DNA from: Lachnospiraceae bacterium
GTDB lineage: Bacteria > Bacillota > Clostridia > Lachnospirales > Lachnospiraceae
DNA: 64,000 bases
NCBI GenBank assembly: GCA_910574865.1
Contig: CAJTDN010000010.1
Span: 124,001 to 188,000, forward strand
Direction: 5' to 3'
The position numbers and the translations under genes were made by a program. Positions within the stretch are counted from its first letter, which is position 1. Each line of letters opens with the position of its first letter. The notes beneath the pieces were generated by a model. The model had not been told where the DNA came from, searched no databases, and saw only the letters and a list, made by a program, of their open reading frames with translations. This document shows positions 51,902 to 59,944 of the stretch, one piece after another.

Positions 51902-52936
51902 ATGAAACCATTTTCCAACATAGAACTTTCTTCATTCTGCGGCCAGACCGCCTTGATTTTAAAATCGGGCATTTCCGTCACGGAAGGGCTCACCATCATG
52001 CTGGAGGACGCCGCTTCCCCGGAAGAAAAGGAGGTATTGGAAAGCCTCCTGGAAAGCGTACAGGAAACCGGACAGTTGTACCAGGCCATGGAAAACACGA
52101 AAATTTATCCTTCCTACATGATACACATGGTACAAATCGGGGAGGAGACCGGCACGCTCGACGAGGTCATGGAATCATTACGAAACCATTACGAGCGCGA
52201 GGATTCCATTAGCAAGAGCATCCGCAACTCCATCACGTACCCCATGATTATGACCGGGATGATGGCCGTCGTCATCGTCGTCCTCCTCGTGAAGGTCATG
52301 CCCATTTTCAACCAGGTGTTTATCCAGCTCGGCACGGAGATGACGGGATTTTCCCGGGTGCTGATGGACATGGGAACCATCATCAACCGTTACGCCGTCG
52401 TGTTCATCGTCCTTCTCGTACTCATCGCGGCTCTTGCCATTTACGGCACGCGCACGGCCAGTGGACGGGCGATGGTACAAAAACTCGGATACAAACTTCG
52501 TTTCACGCGGGTCATCTACGAGGAACTGGCGGCCTGCCGGTTCGCCAGCGGGATGGCGCTCACCCTTAGCAGCGGCCTGAACCCGGATCGTAGCATGGAA
52601 CTGGTTCATTCTTTAAATGACGACCCGGTTTTCCAGAAAAAGCTCGACCTTTGCCAGAACGAGATTAACGAAGGGAAGGACTTGTCACAAGCCCTTTTCG
52701 CCTCGGGGATGTTTTCGGGAATTTATGCCCGCATGGCCTCCATCGGCTCCAAGACCGGTTCCATGGACCAGGTCATGGAACAGATTGCCGAGCTTTACCA
52801 GGACGACATCGACACCCGCATGAACAACGTACTGGCGGTGCTAGAACCCACCTTGGTCATCTTGTTGTCCTTAATCGTGGGCGTGATTCTCTTGTCGGTA
52901 ATGATGCCGCTGATGGGAATCATGTCGAGCTTATAA
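51902..52936 (+). CDS. Type II secretion/type IV pilus inner-membrane protein (GspF/PilC-like)
   Basis: 344 residues. Two T2SF domains (about 8-125 and 210-335) each precede membrane helices; helices are near 118-140, 165-185 and 312-335. Conserved pieces are IEETGTLD-like QIGEETGTLDEVMESL and IGSKTGSMDQVMEQIAELYQ, and the end LLSLIVGVILLSVMMPLMGI. This platform protein links cytosolic ATPases to the pseudopilus. It is somewhat shorter at the N-terminus than PilC of Gram-negative bacteria. It lies in the middle of the operon, upstream of the pilin-like genes and the PilT-like ATPase. Confidence 0.92.
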   Translation: MKPFSNIELSSFCGQTALILKSGISVTEGLTIMLEDAASPEEKEVLESLLESVQETGQLYQAMENTKIYPSYMIHMVQIGEETGTLDEVMESLRNHYEREDSISKSIRNSITYPMIMTGMMAVVIVVLLVKVMPIFNQVFIQLGTEMTGFSRVLMDMGTIINRYAVVFIVLLVLIAALAIYGTRTASGRAMVQKLGYKLRFTRVIYEELAACRFASGMALTLSSGLNPDRSMELVHSLNDDPVFQKKLDLCQNEINEGKDLSQALFASGMFSGIYARMASIGSKTGSMDQVMEQIAELYQDDIDTRMNNVLAVLEPTLVILLSLIVGVILLSVMMPLMGIMSSL

Positions 52937-53035
52937 TCACGGAAACGCAGGCTTATGGCAATTCACGGACATCGCCGCAAGCACTTCGTGAAATCCGCCA
53001 TGCGATTGTCAACTATAGGAAAGGAGCCTTGGGGC

Positions 53036-53368
53036 ATGAGTCGATTTACATATAAGAAGCAACCGCGCACCGCGCCAAAATTTTTGCTTTCCGTCTGCTT
53101 GTTTTTTGCCATCCTCTTCCTCTTCGTGGGAGGCGTCTCCTCACTCTCCTCCGGCACGAGGCAGAGGCAGAAGGAAAGCCTCGAAAACGCCATCACGCGC
53201 GGCATCACGTATTGCTACGCCATGGAGGGGACTTATCCGGAAAGCCTTGACTACCTGCGGGAGAACTACGGGCTTACCTACGACGAGAACTTGTTCTTCG
53301 TTGACTACCGCGTCACCGGCTCGAACATTTTCCCCGACGTGACAATCATTGAAAGGAAGGATCAATAA
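53036..53368 (+). CDS. Small pilin-like/accessory membrane protein
   Basis: 110 residues from the ATG at 53036 (AAAGGAG upstream). A short basic N-terminus precedes one helix (PKFLLSVCLFFAILFLFVGG). After it come RQKESLENAITRGITYCYAM, then EGTYPESLDYLRENYGLTYD and the closing VDYRVTGSNIFPDVTIIE. The part after the helix resembles minor pseudopilin heads, in which an ITRGI/YPxSL segment is frequent, but no canonical prepilin cleavage site (G-FxxxE) is present. The stop shares one base with the next start (TAATG). Confidence 0.7.
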   Translation: MSRFTYKKQPRTAPKFLLSVCLFFAILFLFVGGVSSLSSGTRQRQKESLENAITRGITYCYAMEGTYPESLDYLRENYGLTYDENLFFVDYRVTGSNIFPDVTIIERKDQ

Positions 53369-53850
53369 TGCGGTTTCGAACAAAGCACAAGCACATGATA
53401 GATTTTTTGTTTCCCGTCGCGTTATTTTTTGTATTTGCCTTGTCCGCGCTCACGGTCATCCTGCTTGCGGCCAAGATTTACCAGTCCACCACGGAGCATT
53501 CCTCGTTCAATTATACGTCAAGGACATGCTTGTCCTACATCGCGGAAAAGATTCATCAAAACGACGTGGGCGGTACGGTGTCCATCGGGACTTTTGACGG
53601 ATGCGACGCGCTGGTTCTGGAACAGGCGCACGGTGAGGACACGTATTATACTTACATATATGTCCATGAAAATGAATTGAAGGAACTTTTCATCAAAGAA
53701 GGGGCAGAAGTGACCGCCGCGGACGGCAAGACGGTTCTCAAGGTGGAGGATTTTTCGATGGAATCCCTTTCCGACAACCTCATGCAATTCCACTGCGTCG
53801 ACGAAAACAACCAGGAGAGTTCTTCCGTTTTATGCATAAGGAGCCATTGA
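53368..53850 (+). CDS. DUF4860-like membrane protein of the pilus-like operon
   Basis: 160 residues. A basic start is followed by one membrane helix (DFLFPVALFFVFALSALTVI) and an extracytoplasmic domain of mixed strands (TCLSYIAEKIHQNDVGGTVS, then EDTYYTYIYVHENELKELF). The pattern matches proteins annotated DUF4860 in Lachnospiraceae, seen near pilin-like genes. The single-helix-then-head layout is like a pilin without cleavage motif. It is coupled to the previous gene by overlap. The 107 bp after it holds a hairpin and the next ribosome site. Confidence 0.72.
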   Translation: MRFRTKHKHMIDFLFPVALFFVFALSALTVILLAAKIYQSTTEHSSFNYTSRTCLSYIAEKIHQNDVGGTVSIGTFDGCDALVLEQAHGEDTYYTYIYVHENELKELFIKEGAEVTAADGKTVLKVEDFSMESLSDNLMQFHCVDENNQESSSVLCIRSH

Positions 53851-53957
53851 ACCACCGGCTCCACGCATGCCGCACACACGACATGTACCACGTGATTCAC
53901 ACACGTGCGATGCAAAATAGCGTTTTGTTTTAAACATAAACAGAAAGGATTACTTTT

Positions 53958-54479
53958 ATGGTACGTAAAAGCAGGGCCAGATCATCCAGTTTATTTTTGA
54001 TAGAATTGATACTCGCCATCCTCTTTTTCTCGGTCGCGAGCGCCGTTTGCGTGCAATTATTCGTAAAGTCGCATTTGTTAAGCAAGGATTCCAACGCCAT
54101 GAACCACGCGGTAAGCGAATGCGCCAACGTCGCGGAAATCGTCGCCTCGGCGGAAAGGGCAGAGGACGTCCTGAACGCGCTGGAAGCCTTGTACCCGGAC
54201 GCCTCCCGGCCCGAGGCCGGTACGGACACGCAAGACAACCTCTTTAACGGAACCATTTTCGTGTTTTATGATAACGCGTTTGTCGCCTGCAAAGAAGGGA
54301 CCGAAGCGGAATACTTTCTTGCCATTCACCTCACGGAGGAAGAAAATACGTTGCAGGCCCACATGCAAATGTCAAAAATGGAGAACCCGCAAGACCTCGC
54401 GCGGGCCGACGGACAAATCGTTTTTGAATTAGAAACCACGCACCACGTGGCAAGGAGGACAGACCATGCGCAAAGATAA
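53958..54479 (+). CDS. Prepilin-like protein
   Basis: 173 residues. The N-terminus RSSSLFLIELILAILFFSVA is close to the class III/IV pilin helix, with the conserved Glu (position 5 of a mature pilin) in LFLIEL. The residue before cleavage is not Gly but Ser, so processing by a standard prepilin peptidase is uncertain. The helix continues into SAVCVQLFVKSHLLSKDSNA; the head (about 60-160) has strands and ends QIVFELETT. It overlaps the next gene by 14 bp. Confidence 0.75.
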   Translation: MVRKSRARSSSLFLIELILAILFFSVASAVCVQLFVKSHLLSKDSNAMNHAVSECANVAEIVASAERAEDVLNALEALYPDASRPEAGTDTQDNLFNGTIFVFYDNAFVACKEGTEAEYFLAIHLTEEENTLQAHMQMSKMENPQDLARADGQIVFELETTHHVARRTDHAQR

Positions 54480-55047
54480 ACAGCAATCTTCTTTTATAAA
54501 CATCGGATCCTCCTCGCTGCTGGTCATATTCTTAATACTGTGCCTTGTCACCTTCGCCATCCTCTCCGTCTCCAGCGCCAAGAGCGACCATTCTTTCAGC
54601 GAACGGTTGGCAGGACATAAGACGGAATATTACGAGGCTTCCGCACGGGCGGAGCTCATTGTCGGGAAAATTGACGAGACGTTGTACGGGCTGGCTGAAA
54701 GTGGCGGCCCGGCAGGTTCGCAAGGCGTTGCACAAGGCGGGGACACGGCCGAAAACACGGACACGGTTGACACGCCGCAAAACGCGGAAGATTACTTTGC
54801 CGCCGTGGCGAAAACGTTTGACGGCATGCTGGTTGACGGCATCACGCTTTCCTGCGCCACCGTGGCAGACGACCTTTTTATCTCTTACGAAGTCCCGATA
54901 GGCGAAAAGCAGATGCTGAACGTGCGGCTCTTGGTCACGGACTACACGAAGGATGACACCTATTATAGGACCGCGGCGTGGCAGGTCGTTCCTTTCGGCA
55001 CTTGGGAAGGCGACGAAAGTCTCGACCTCATGCCGGTCACACAGTAA
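54466..55047 (+). CDS. Membrane-anchored accessory protein of the pilus-like operon (PilX/TadE-like layout)
   Basis: 193 residues. AAGGAGG precedes the ATG. One N-terminal helix (INIGSSSLLVIFLILCLVTF) leads into the helical stretch FSERLAGHKTEYYEASARAE, as in accessory pilus proteins. A Gly/Asp/Thr-rich linker (about 80-110) and a strand-rich C-terminal domain follow. No enzymatic motif. The family is not firmly recognised; its place between the pilin-like gene and pilT supports a structural role. Confidence 0.68.
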   Translation: MRKDKQQSSFINIGSSSLLVIFLILCLVTFAILSVSSAKSDHSFSERLAGHKTEYYEASARAELIVGKIDETLYGLAESGGPAGSQGVAQGGDTAENTDTVDTPQNAEDYFAAVAKTFDGMLVDGITLSCATVADDLFISYEVPIGEKQMLNVRLLVTDYTKDDTYYRTAAWQVVPFGTWEGDESLDLMPVTQ

Positions 55048-55087
55048 CATATCCGTGGGGCATAACAAATAAAAGGAGTTGATTTTT

Positions 55088-56143
55088 ATGAATTTAAAAG
55101 AAATATTGGAACAGGCAATCAACGAGCAGGCCTCCGACGTGTTCATCGTCGCCGGACTTCCCGTGTCCTTTCGAAAAAACAACGTCATACGCCAGATTAA
55201 CGGGGAAAAGTTGTTCCCGACGGATACGGAAAGCTTGTTGGCGGAAATCTACGGGCAGGCCGGCGGGCGCAGCCTGAAAATCCTCCACGACATGGGAGAC
55301 GACGATTTTTCCTTTGCCATCCCCGGATTGTCACGTTTCCGTGTCAGCGCCTACAAACAGAGGGGCGCGTTGTCGGCGGTCATCCGCATCATTTCCTTCA
55401 ACCTTCCCGATTTTAAAGATCTGGGAATTCCCGAACACGTCATCCACCTGGGCGACGGCGGAAAGGGTATGGTGCTCGTCACCGGGCCTGCCGGAAGCGG
55501 GAAATCGACCACCCTCGCGTGCATTATTGACCAGATTAATAAAAAGTCCCACAAGCACATTATCACGCTGGAAGATCCGCTCGAATACCTCCACCGGCAC
55601 GATCAGAGCATCGTCAGCCAGCGCGAAATCAACGTGGACACGGAAAATTACGTGACGGCCCTTCGTGCCGCCCTTCGCCAGAGCCCGGACGTGATCCTTC
55701 TTGGCGAGATGCGCGACTATGAAACGATAAACGTCGCCATGACGGCCGCCGAGACCGGACATTTGCTGCTCTCGACGCTCCACACCATCGGCGCCGCCAA
55801 CACGATAGACCGTATCATCGACGTGTTCCCGGCCAACCAACAACGGCAGATTGCCATACAGCTTTCCACCGTGCTGACCGCCGTCGTGTCACAGCAGCTT
55901 GTCCCGACGGTCGATGGCAGGGTCATTCCCGCTTTGGAAATCATGACCGTGACCCCGGCCATCCGCAACATGATCCGGGACAACAAGGTGCACCAGATTG
56001 ACGGCCTGATTTACTCTTCCATGAAGGAAGACATGATATCCATGGACGGAAGCCTGCAAAACTTATGCAGGCAAGGGAAAATCAGCAAGGACACGGCGTT
56101 GAAATACGCCACGAACCCGGAAATGTTGGGCAAGAAATTATAA
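55088..56143 (+). CDS. pilT: PilT-like type IV pilus ATPase
   Basis: 351 residues, cytosolic hexameric ATPase normally driving pilus retraction. The N-terminal PAS-like domain (about 1-105) begins ASDVFIVAGLPVSFRKNN. The core has Walker A in VTGPAGSGKSTTLAC near 130, the Asp box HIITLEDPLEYLH, Walker B with VILLGEMRDYETINVAMTAA and the His box LLLSTLHTIGAANTIDRII. The C-terminal AIRNMIRDNKVHQI is PilT-like. The ATG at 55088 with AAAGGAG is preferred over the TTG at 55079. PilT usually accompanies PilB; no assembly ATPase is in this operon, so PilT may serve both roles or PilB is elsewhere. Confidence 0.93.
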   Translation: MNLKEILEQAINEQASDVFIVAGLPVSFRKNNVIRQINGEKLFPTDTESLLAEIYGQAGGRSLKILHDMGDDDFSFAIPGLSRFRVSAYKQRGALSAVIRIISFNLPDFKDLGIPEHVIHLGDGGKGMVLVTGPAGSGKSTTLACIIDQINKKSHKHIITLEDPLEYLHRHDQSIVSQREINVDTENYVTALRAALRQSPDVILLGEMRDYETINVAMTAAETGHLLLSTLHTIGAANTIDRIIDVFPANQQRQIAIQLSTVLTAVVSQQLVPTVDGRVIPALEIMTVTPAIRNMIRDNKVHQIDGLIYSSMKEDMISMDGSLQNLCRQGKISKDTALKYATNPEMLGKKL

Positions 56144-56152
56144 AGCACCAAT

Positions 56153-56179
56153 CGAGTAGGGGCGATTTTCCCCTACTCG
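56153..56179 (+). terminator. Hairpin after pilT
   Basis: CGAGTAGGGG pairs perfectly with CCCCTACTCG (loop CGATTTT), 10 bp past the pilT stop. A downstream T-run is lacking, so it could be a processing or pause hairpin. Confidence 0.6.
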
Positions 56180-56292
56180 TCGCGCCGGGACAAGCCGCGT
56201 AAGCAACATATGCCTTTTTGTCCCGTGTGCACAAAAAGCCTGTGTTCTTGAGACGGGAGTCATTCCGCATCTGATATAACGTGGGCAATAAA

Positions 56293-56334
56293 CATCACCC
56301 GCCCTTCCATTCACCTTCGGCAGGACGGGTGATG
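56293..56334. repeat. Solo second-hairpin module of the MITE-like family
   Basis: CATCACCCG ... CGGGTGATG with an inner CTTCGG loop region matches the middle hairpin of family A elements (7787, 12337). The outer GTTAC modules are missing. It lies between the convergent pilT and acidic TPR-like genes and may act as a terminator. Confidence 0.65.
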
Positions 56335-56347
56335 GCATGTTCCCCGC

Positions 56348-57175
56348 TTACGAAAATGGAAGTTCGTCATCATTCCCGTCCTCATCTTCGTCATCCCAGT
56401 CTTCATCCCCGTAATCTTCAAAATCCCAATCTTCATCCCCATAATCCTCGAAGTCCCAGTCTTCATCTTCGTCACCGGCAAAGAGCTCCCCGAAATCGGT
56501 GAATTCCTTTTCCATCATCTTGTCGACTTCGTCCTCGTACTTTTCAAGGGACCTGCGCATGCGCCTGGCCTTGTCCTTTTCGCCCATCGTCTCGTAAAGC
56601 CGTACCGCCGCCCGCCAAATCATCTCGTTTTCCTCGCAACATTTCCCGTTGTCCGGCAAATATTCCTTCACGACTTTTTCCGCCCCGGCAAGCTCTCCCG
56701 CGTCGGTCTGCGCGTAAACGAGCGCCGCGGCCGACACCTGCCCGGCCTCCTCCGACTGGTTCTTGACCGCCTCCTGGTGCCACCTCTCGCAAAATACCAC
56801 GGCCTCCCCAATCTTTCCTTGTCCCTTTAACGCCTTGGACAATACGAAACGAATGTCCGTCGATTCGTCTTCCACCCAATGAAACATTCCCAGCAACGTC
56901 TTGCAAACCTCATAGAGCCTCTCATACATTTTATGCATGTCCAACTCGTCCATGTAATCCTCCAAAAAGCCCGACACGTCATGCGCGAAATCCGTCTCGT
57001 CATCTACCTGGTACAACTCGCCGGCAAAATCCGGATTCACCTTCCGCTCGCTCTCAATGATTCCAACCAGCGCGTCGAACGCCTCGTCCCATACGTCCTT
57101 GTCCATGGTTGACGATATCATGTTCATATAACATTTTCCTGACAATTGGTCAAATCTCTTCCACATTCTGTCCAT
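56348..57175 (-). CDS. TPR-like helical protein with acidic repeat tail
   Basis: About 275 residues from the ATG at 57175 (AAGGA upstream). The body is all helical with TPR-like pairs, e.g. LSKALKGQGKIGEAVVFCER, AALVYAQTDAGELAGAEKVV and AVRLYETMGEKDKARRMRRS. The last 45 residues are almost all Asp/Glu with aromatic spacers, arranged as repeats of GDEDWDFEDY. Such tails are common in protein-interaction or metal-binding roles. No signal peptide. Function unknown. The gene is followed by the solo hairpin at 56293. Confidence 0.75.
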   Translation of the reverse strand: MDRMWKRFDQLSGKCYMNMISSTMDKDVWDEAFDALVGIIESERKVNPDFAGELYQVDDETDFAHDVSGFLEDYMDELDMHKMYERLYEVCKTLLGMFHWVEDESTDIRFVLSKALKGQGKIGEAVVFCERWHQEAVKNQSEEAGQVSAAALVYAQTDAGELAGAEKVVKEYLPDNGKCCEENEMIWRAAVRLYETMGEKDKARRMRRSLEKYEDEVDKMMEKEFTDFGELFAGDEDEDWDFEDYGDEDWDFEDYGDEDWDDEDEDGNDDELPFS

Positions 57176-57298
57176 GATAAAATCCTTAAACCTTTCTTTT
57201 TTATTACATGGCGGGACAAAGCTCCGCCCCGCAAAACCCCCGTCACTCACCGCCCTGCCCCGCGCCCCGTCTCTTAAACAACTTCCCTGTCCAATCCA

Positions 57299-57838
57299 CT
57301 AAAAAAACCTGGCAATTTCCGTGTCCTTCTTCCTCGGCGGCATCTCCGGTTCCACCATCCCATATCCAAAAGCGATGACCGAGACGATTTTCTGATCCTT
57401 CGGAACTTCCAGCAGTTCCCGCAACTTCGCCTCGTCGCGAATGCCCATGATAAGGCTGTCGATTCCCAAGTCCTTCGCCTTCAACACCATGTTTTCATTT
57501 TGCAACGCCAAGTCATAAATACCCCAACCGTTTCCCAGCTCGTTGACCGCCTGGCCGTCCCGCTCGAAACCGGAACGGTTCATCACGAACGCCGTCACCA
57601 CCAGGACGCTCGCACCTTGGCAACTATTCGCGTTAAACTCGGGCAGACATTCGTTTCGTACCTTCTCAAGCAAGTCCGACGACACCACGCAATAATATCT
57701 CGCCGTCTGGCTGTTTTTCCACGACGGTGCCAATATGGCGGCCTCCAAAATCTCCCTCATCTGCTGCCCGCTCACTTTCTCAAGTGGGTTAAACGCGCGC
57801 ACGCTCCTTCTCGTCTCCACTACCTTTTGGAACTCCAT
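57299..57838 (-). CDS. Nitroreductase-family flavoprotein
   Basis: 179 residues. The N-terminal signature is VVETRRSVRAFNPLEKVSGQ, followed by ILEAAILAPSWKNSQTARYY, the FMN-contacting region. LGIDSLIMGIRDEAKLRELL and VIAFGYGMVEPEMPPRKKDT close the fold as usual for this family. It would use FMN and NAD(P)H to reduce nitro or quinone-type compounds; the true substrate is unknown. The ATG at 57838 is used for AAAGGAGAAG upstream. It lies 120 bp upstream of the acidic TPR-like gene on the same strand, possibly one transcript. Confidence 0.92.
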   Translation of the reverse strand: MEFQKVVETRRSVRAFNPLEKVSGQQMREILEAAILAPSWKNSQTARYYCVVSSDLLEKVRNECLPEFNANSCQGASVLVVTAFVMNRSGFERDGQAVNELGNGWGIYDLALQNENMVLKAKDLGIDSLIMGIRDEAKLRELLEVPKDQKIVSVIAFGYGMVEPEMPPRKKDTEIARFF

Positions 57839-57960
57839 GCTGCTTCTCCTTTCGTCCATCATCTTGCTACATTTTAACACATATCTGGCCAGCGTGCCAT
57901 AAAACCCGCAAAAAACATCAAAAAAATCCCATTTGATTTTACATACTAATCTGTTATAAT

Positions 57961-58203
57961 GGTACCAGGGTCAAAAGGTCATGTGTTCCATGCTTGCATG
58001 GAAAAGCATGACTTTGGAAGTGCGCAAAACACCGAAAAGTAGCCATTTTCCGTAGGAAAATGAGCGGATTTGAGGTGTTTTAGGGCACTGAACGTCCAGT
58101 GGACGTTCGTTTAGTGCCGACCGTAGCGGAGCGGAGACAACGAGAGCACGTAGTGCGGAGTAATCCGTGGGTATCATTGGGGCAAAACTTGTTTTAGCCC
58201 CAA
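57961..58203. other. Non-coding block with four hairpins
   Basis: No convincing ORF. Nested palindromes: AAAACACC...GGTGTTTT (58026-58081) enclosing CATTTTCC-gta-GGAAAATG (58044-58062); GGCACT...AGTGCC (58084-58118) enclosing AACGTCC/GGACGTT; and TTGGGGCAAAAC/GTTTT-A-GCCCCAA (58177-58203). From 58204 to 58506 there is a CCGGTG/CACCGG hairpin near 58280 and an AGCGTCGGTGTAAA motif at 58254, nothing else recognised. Confidence 0.6.
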
Positions 58204-58506
58204 CATCTTATAATGAATCATGCAAAAGCATTCCCTTGTTTGAGTATTTTGGCAGCGTCGGTGTAAAGATGGCAACACGGCCGGTGCCATATGTGCACCG
58301 GCGCCACCATCTAATTATAGCATTCCCAGATTGTTTTTGCACTTCCTATTTTCATGGAGCACTGTTTCCGAAAGAAGACGGGTAAGTGACACGGCATCTG
58401 GAAACGGACGGAATTCGGGAGTAGATGTAAGTAGATGTACTTTGGAACCGATGACGCCGCCCTTTAAATCGGAATGAGGAAACAAAACTAAGAGGAGGAA
58501 AAAATT

Positions 58507-59910
58507 TTGAAAAAGACAAGTATCATCTTATCCGTACTAACCATGGCCGCCCTGCTCATGGCGGGTTGCGGCGATGACTCCGGCAAGGCGGCCACGATGC
58601 GCTTCTTGCGGGCCGACGGCGAGGCATGGATAAGCGACGAGGAACAAAAGAACCTTGACGTTGCCGAAGGAATGAGCCTTTATTCGGGCTACGGCGTGGG
58701 CACGTCGGCCCACGCGAACGCGTGGCTTACATTGGACGAGGCGACGACGGCCAAGATGGATTTCTCAAGCGAGATTGGAATTAAGCGGAGCGAAGACGGA
58801 AAACAACTCGAGGTGGACGTAAAATCCGGCAAAATGTATTTCAACTTGGCCGAACCCCTCAAAGACGACGAAAGCCTTGACATCGAGACAAGCACGATGA
58901 CAGTGGGCATCCGGGGAACCGCCGGCTGGGTGGAAAGTCACGACGATTATTCCATCGTTGCCATTTTAGAGGGCCACGTGGCGCTCACCGCCAAGAACGG
59001 GGGCGACTCCGTCATATTGGGCGAGGGATATATGGCCACCCTTTTCCATGGCCGTGGATTTGAGGTTGAGCAATTTTCCACAAAAGACGTCCCGGAATTC
59101 GTGATGAACGAGGAAGACACAGTCCATATGCTGGAGACGCTGGGGATGAACCTCGACGCGTCCGCAAACGACACGGAAACGAAAGAGGATTCTCCCGACT
59201 CCAAGTTGCCCTATGACCCAAAAGCCGGCTTGGAACTGCCCGAAATTCCCGATGACGGCATTGCCAGGGAAGTCATCGAGGTGGCGGATAACGAGGCGTT
59301 TCAATCACTCCTCGCGAGCGGCCGCGACCTGTCCAATACCGAAATACGGCTCGGGGACGGCGAGTACAAGTCCGACTACGGCCTGGCCATCGGCGCATAC
59401 GAAAACGTGTCCATCATCGGCACCGGCAAGACGCGGATCGTCGTAGACAATGGGGGGGCTACCGTCCTGGATTCATACGGATCCAAGAACCTGCTCCTTT
59501 ACGGACTGGTACTTGGACACGACATCCCGCCCATGGACGAGTGCTCGATGGGCGTCTTGTCCTTCTTCGGATGCGAAAACGTGTCCGTGGTGGGCTGTGA
59601 CATCTACGGCTGCGGACTCGTCGGCATAGAAGCTTCCAGCGACGTCACCATCACGGATTCCGTGATACGGGAATGCAGTTATTCGGCCGTACAAACATAC
59701 TCGGACTGCACGGTCCATTTCGTCAATTCCATCATCCAGGATAATGACGGCCCATACTTGTTTGTCGGTGCCGAGGGCTCGAAATTCTTATTTGACGACT
59801 GCACCATACAAGGAAACCACTCCAATGCGGAATTTGCCCCAATGAGTGATGGCATGGAGCCCGACGTGACCATGAACAACACCACGGAAAAGAATAACGC
59901 CTGGCAGTGA
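58507..59910 (+). CDS. FecR-domain lipoprotein with right-handed beta-helix
   Basis: 467 residues from a TTG start at 58507 with AAGAGGAGG upstream. The lipobox is LLMAGC at about 21. Residues about 30-200 form a FecR-like domain: VAEGMSLYSGYGVGTSAHAN, then KSGKMYFNL and TMTVGIRGTAGWVES, the motif (VRGTxxxV-type) typical of this group. A linker leads to a beta-helix region (about 255-450) with rungs such as NLLLYGLVLG, NVSVVGCDIYGCGLVGIEAS and DVTITDSVIRECSYSAVQTY. Attached to the membrane outside the cell. A glycan-binding or sensing role is possible; no catalytic residues are evident. No partner sigma factor is adjacent. Confidence 0.85.
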   Translation: MKKTSIILSVLTMAALLMAGCGDDSGKAATMRFLRADGEAWISDEEQKNLDVAEGMSLYSGYGVGTSAHANAWLTLDEATTAKMDFSSEIGIKRSEDGKQLEVDVKSGKMYFNLAEPLKDDESLDIETSTMTVGIRGTAGWVESHDDYSIVAILEGHVALTAKNGGDSVILGEGYMATLFHGRGFEVEQFSTKDVPEFVMNEEDTVHMLETLGMNLDASANDTETKEDSPDSKLPYDPKAGLELPEIPDDGIAREVIEVADNEAFQSLLASGRDLSNTEIRLGDGEYKSDYGLAIGAYENVSIIGTGKTRIVVDNGGATVLDSYGSKNLLLYGLVLGHDIPPMDECSMGVLSFFGCENVSVVGCDIYGCGLVGIEASSDVTITDSVIRECSYSAVQTYSDCTVHFVNSIIQDNDGPYLFVGAEGSKFLFDDCTIQGNHSNAEFAPMSDGMEPDVTMNNTTEKNNAWQ

Positions 59911-59944
59911 GCGGCTGATTTCATCCGACTGTGAATAATAACGA

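Noticed and set aside
58167-58385. 72-codon plus ORF after the hairpin cluster
   Set aside because: Starts inside a perfect hairpin, has no ribosome site and no recognisable composition.
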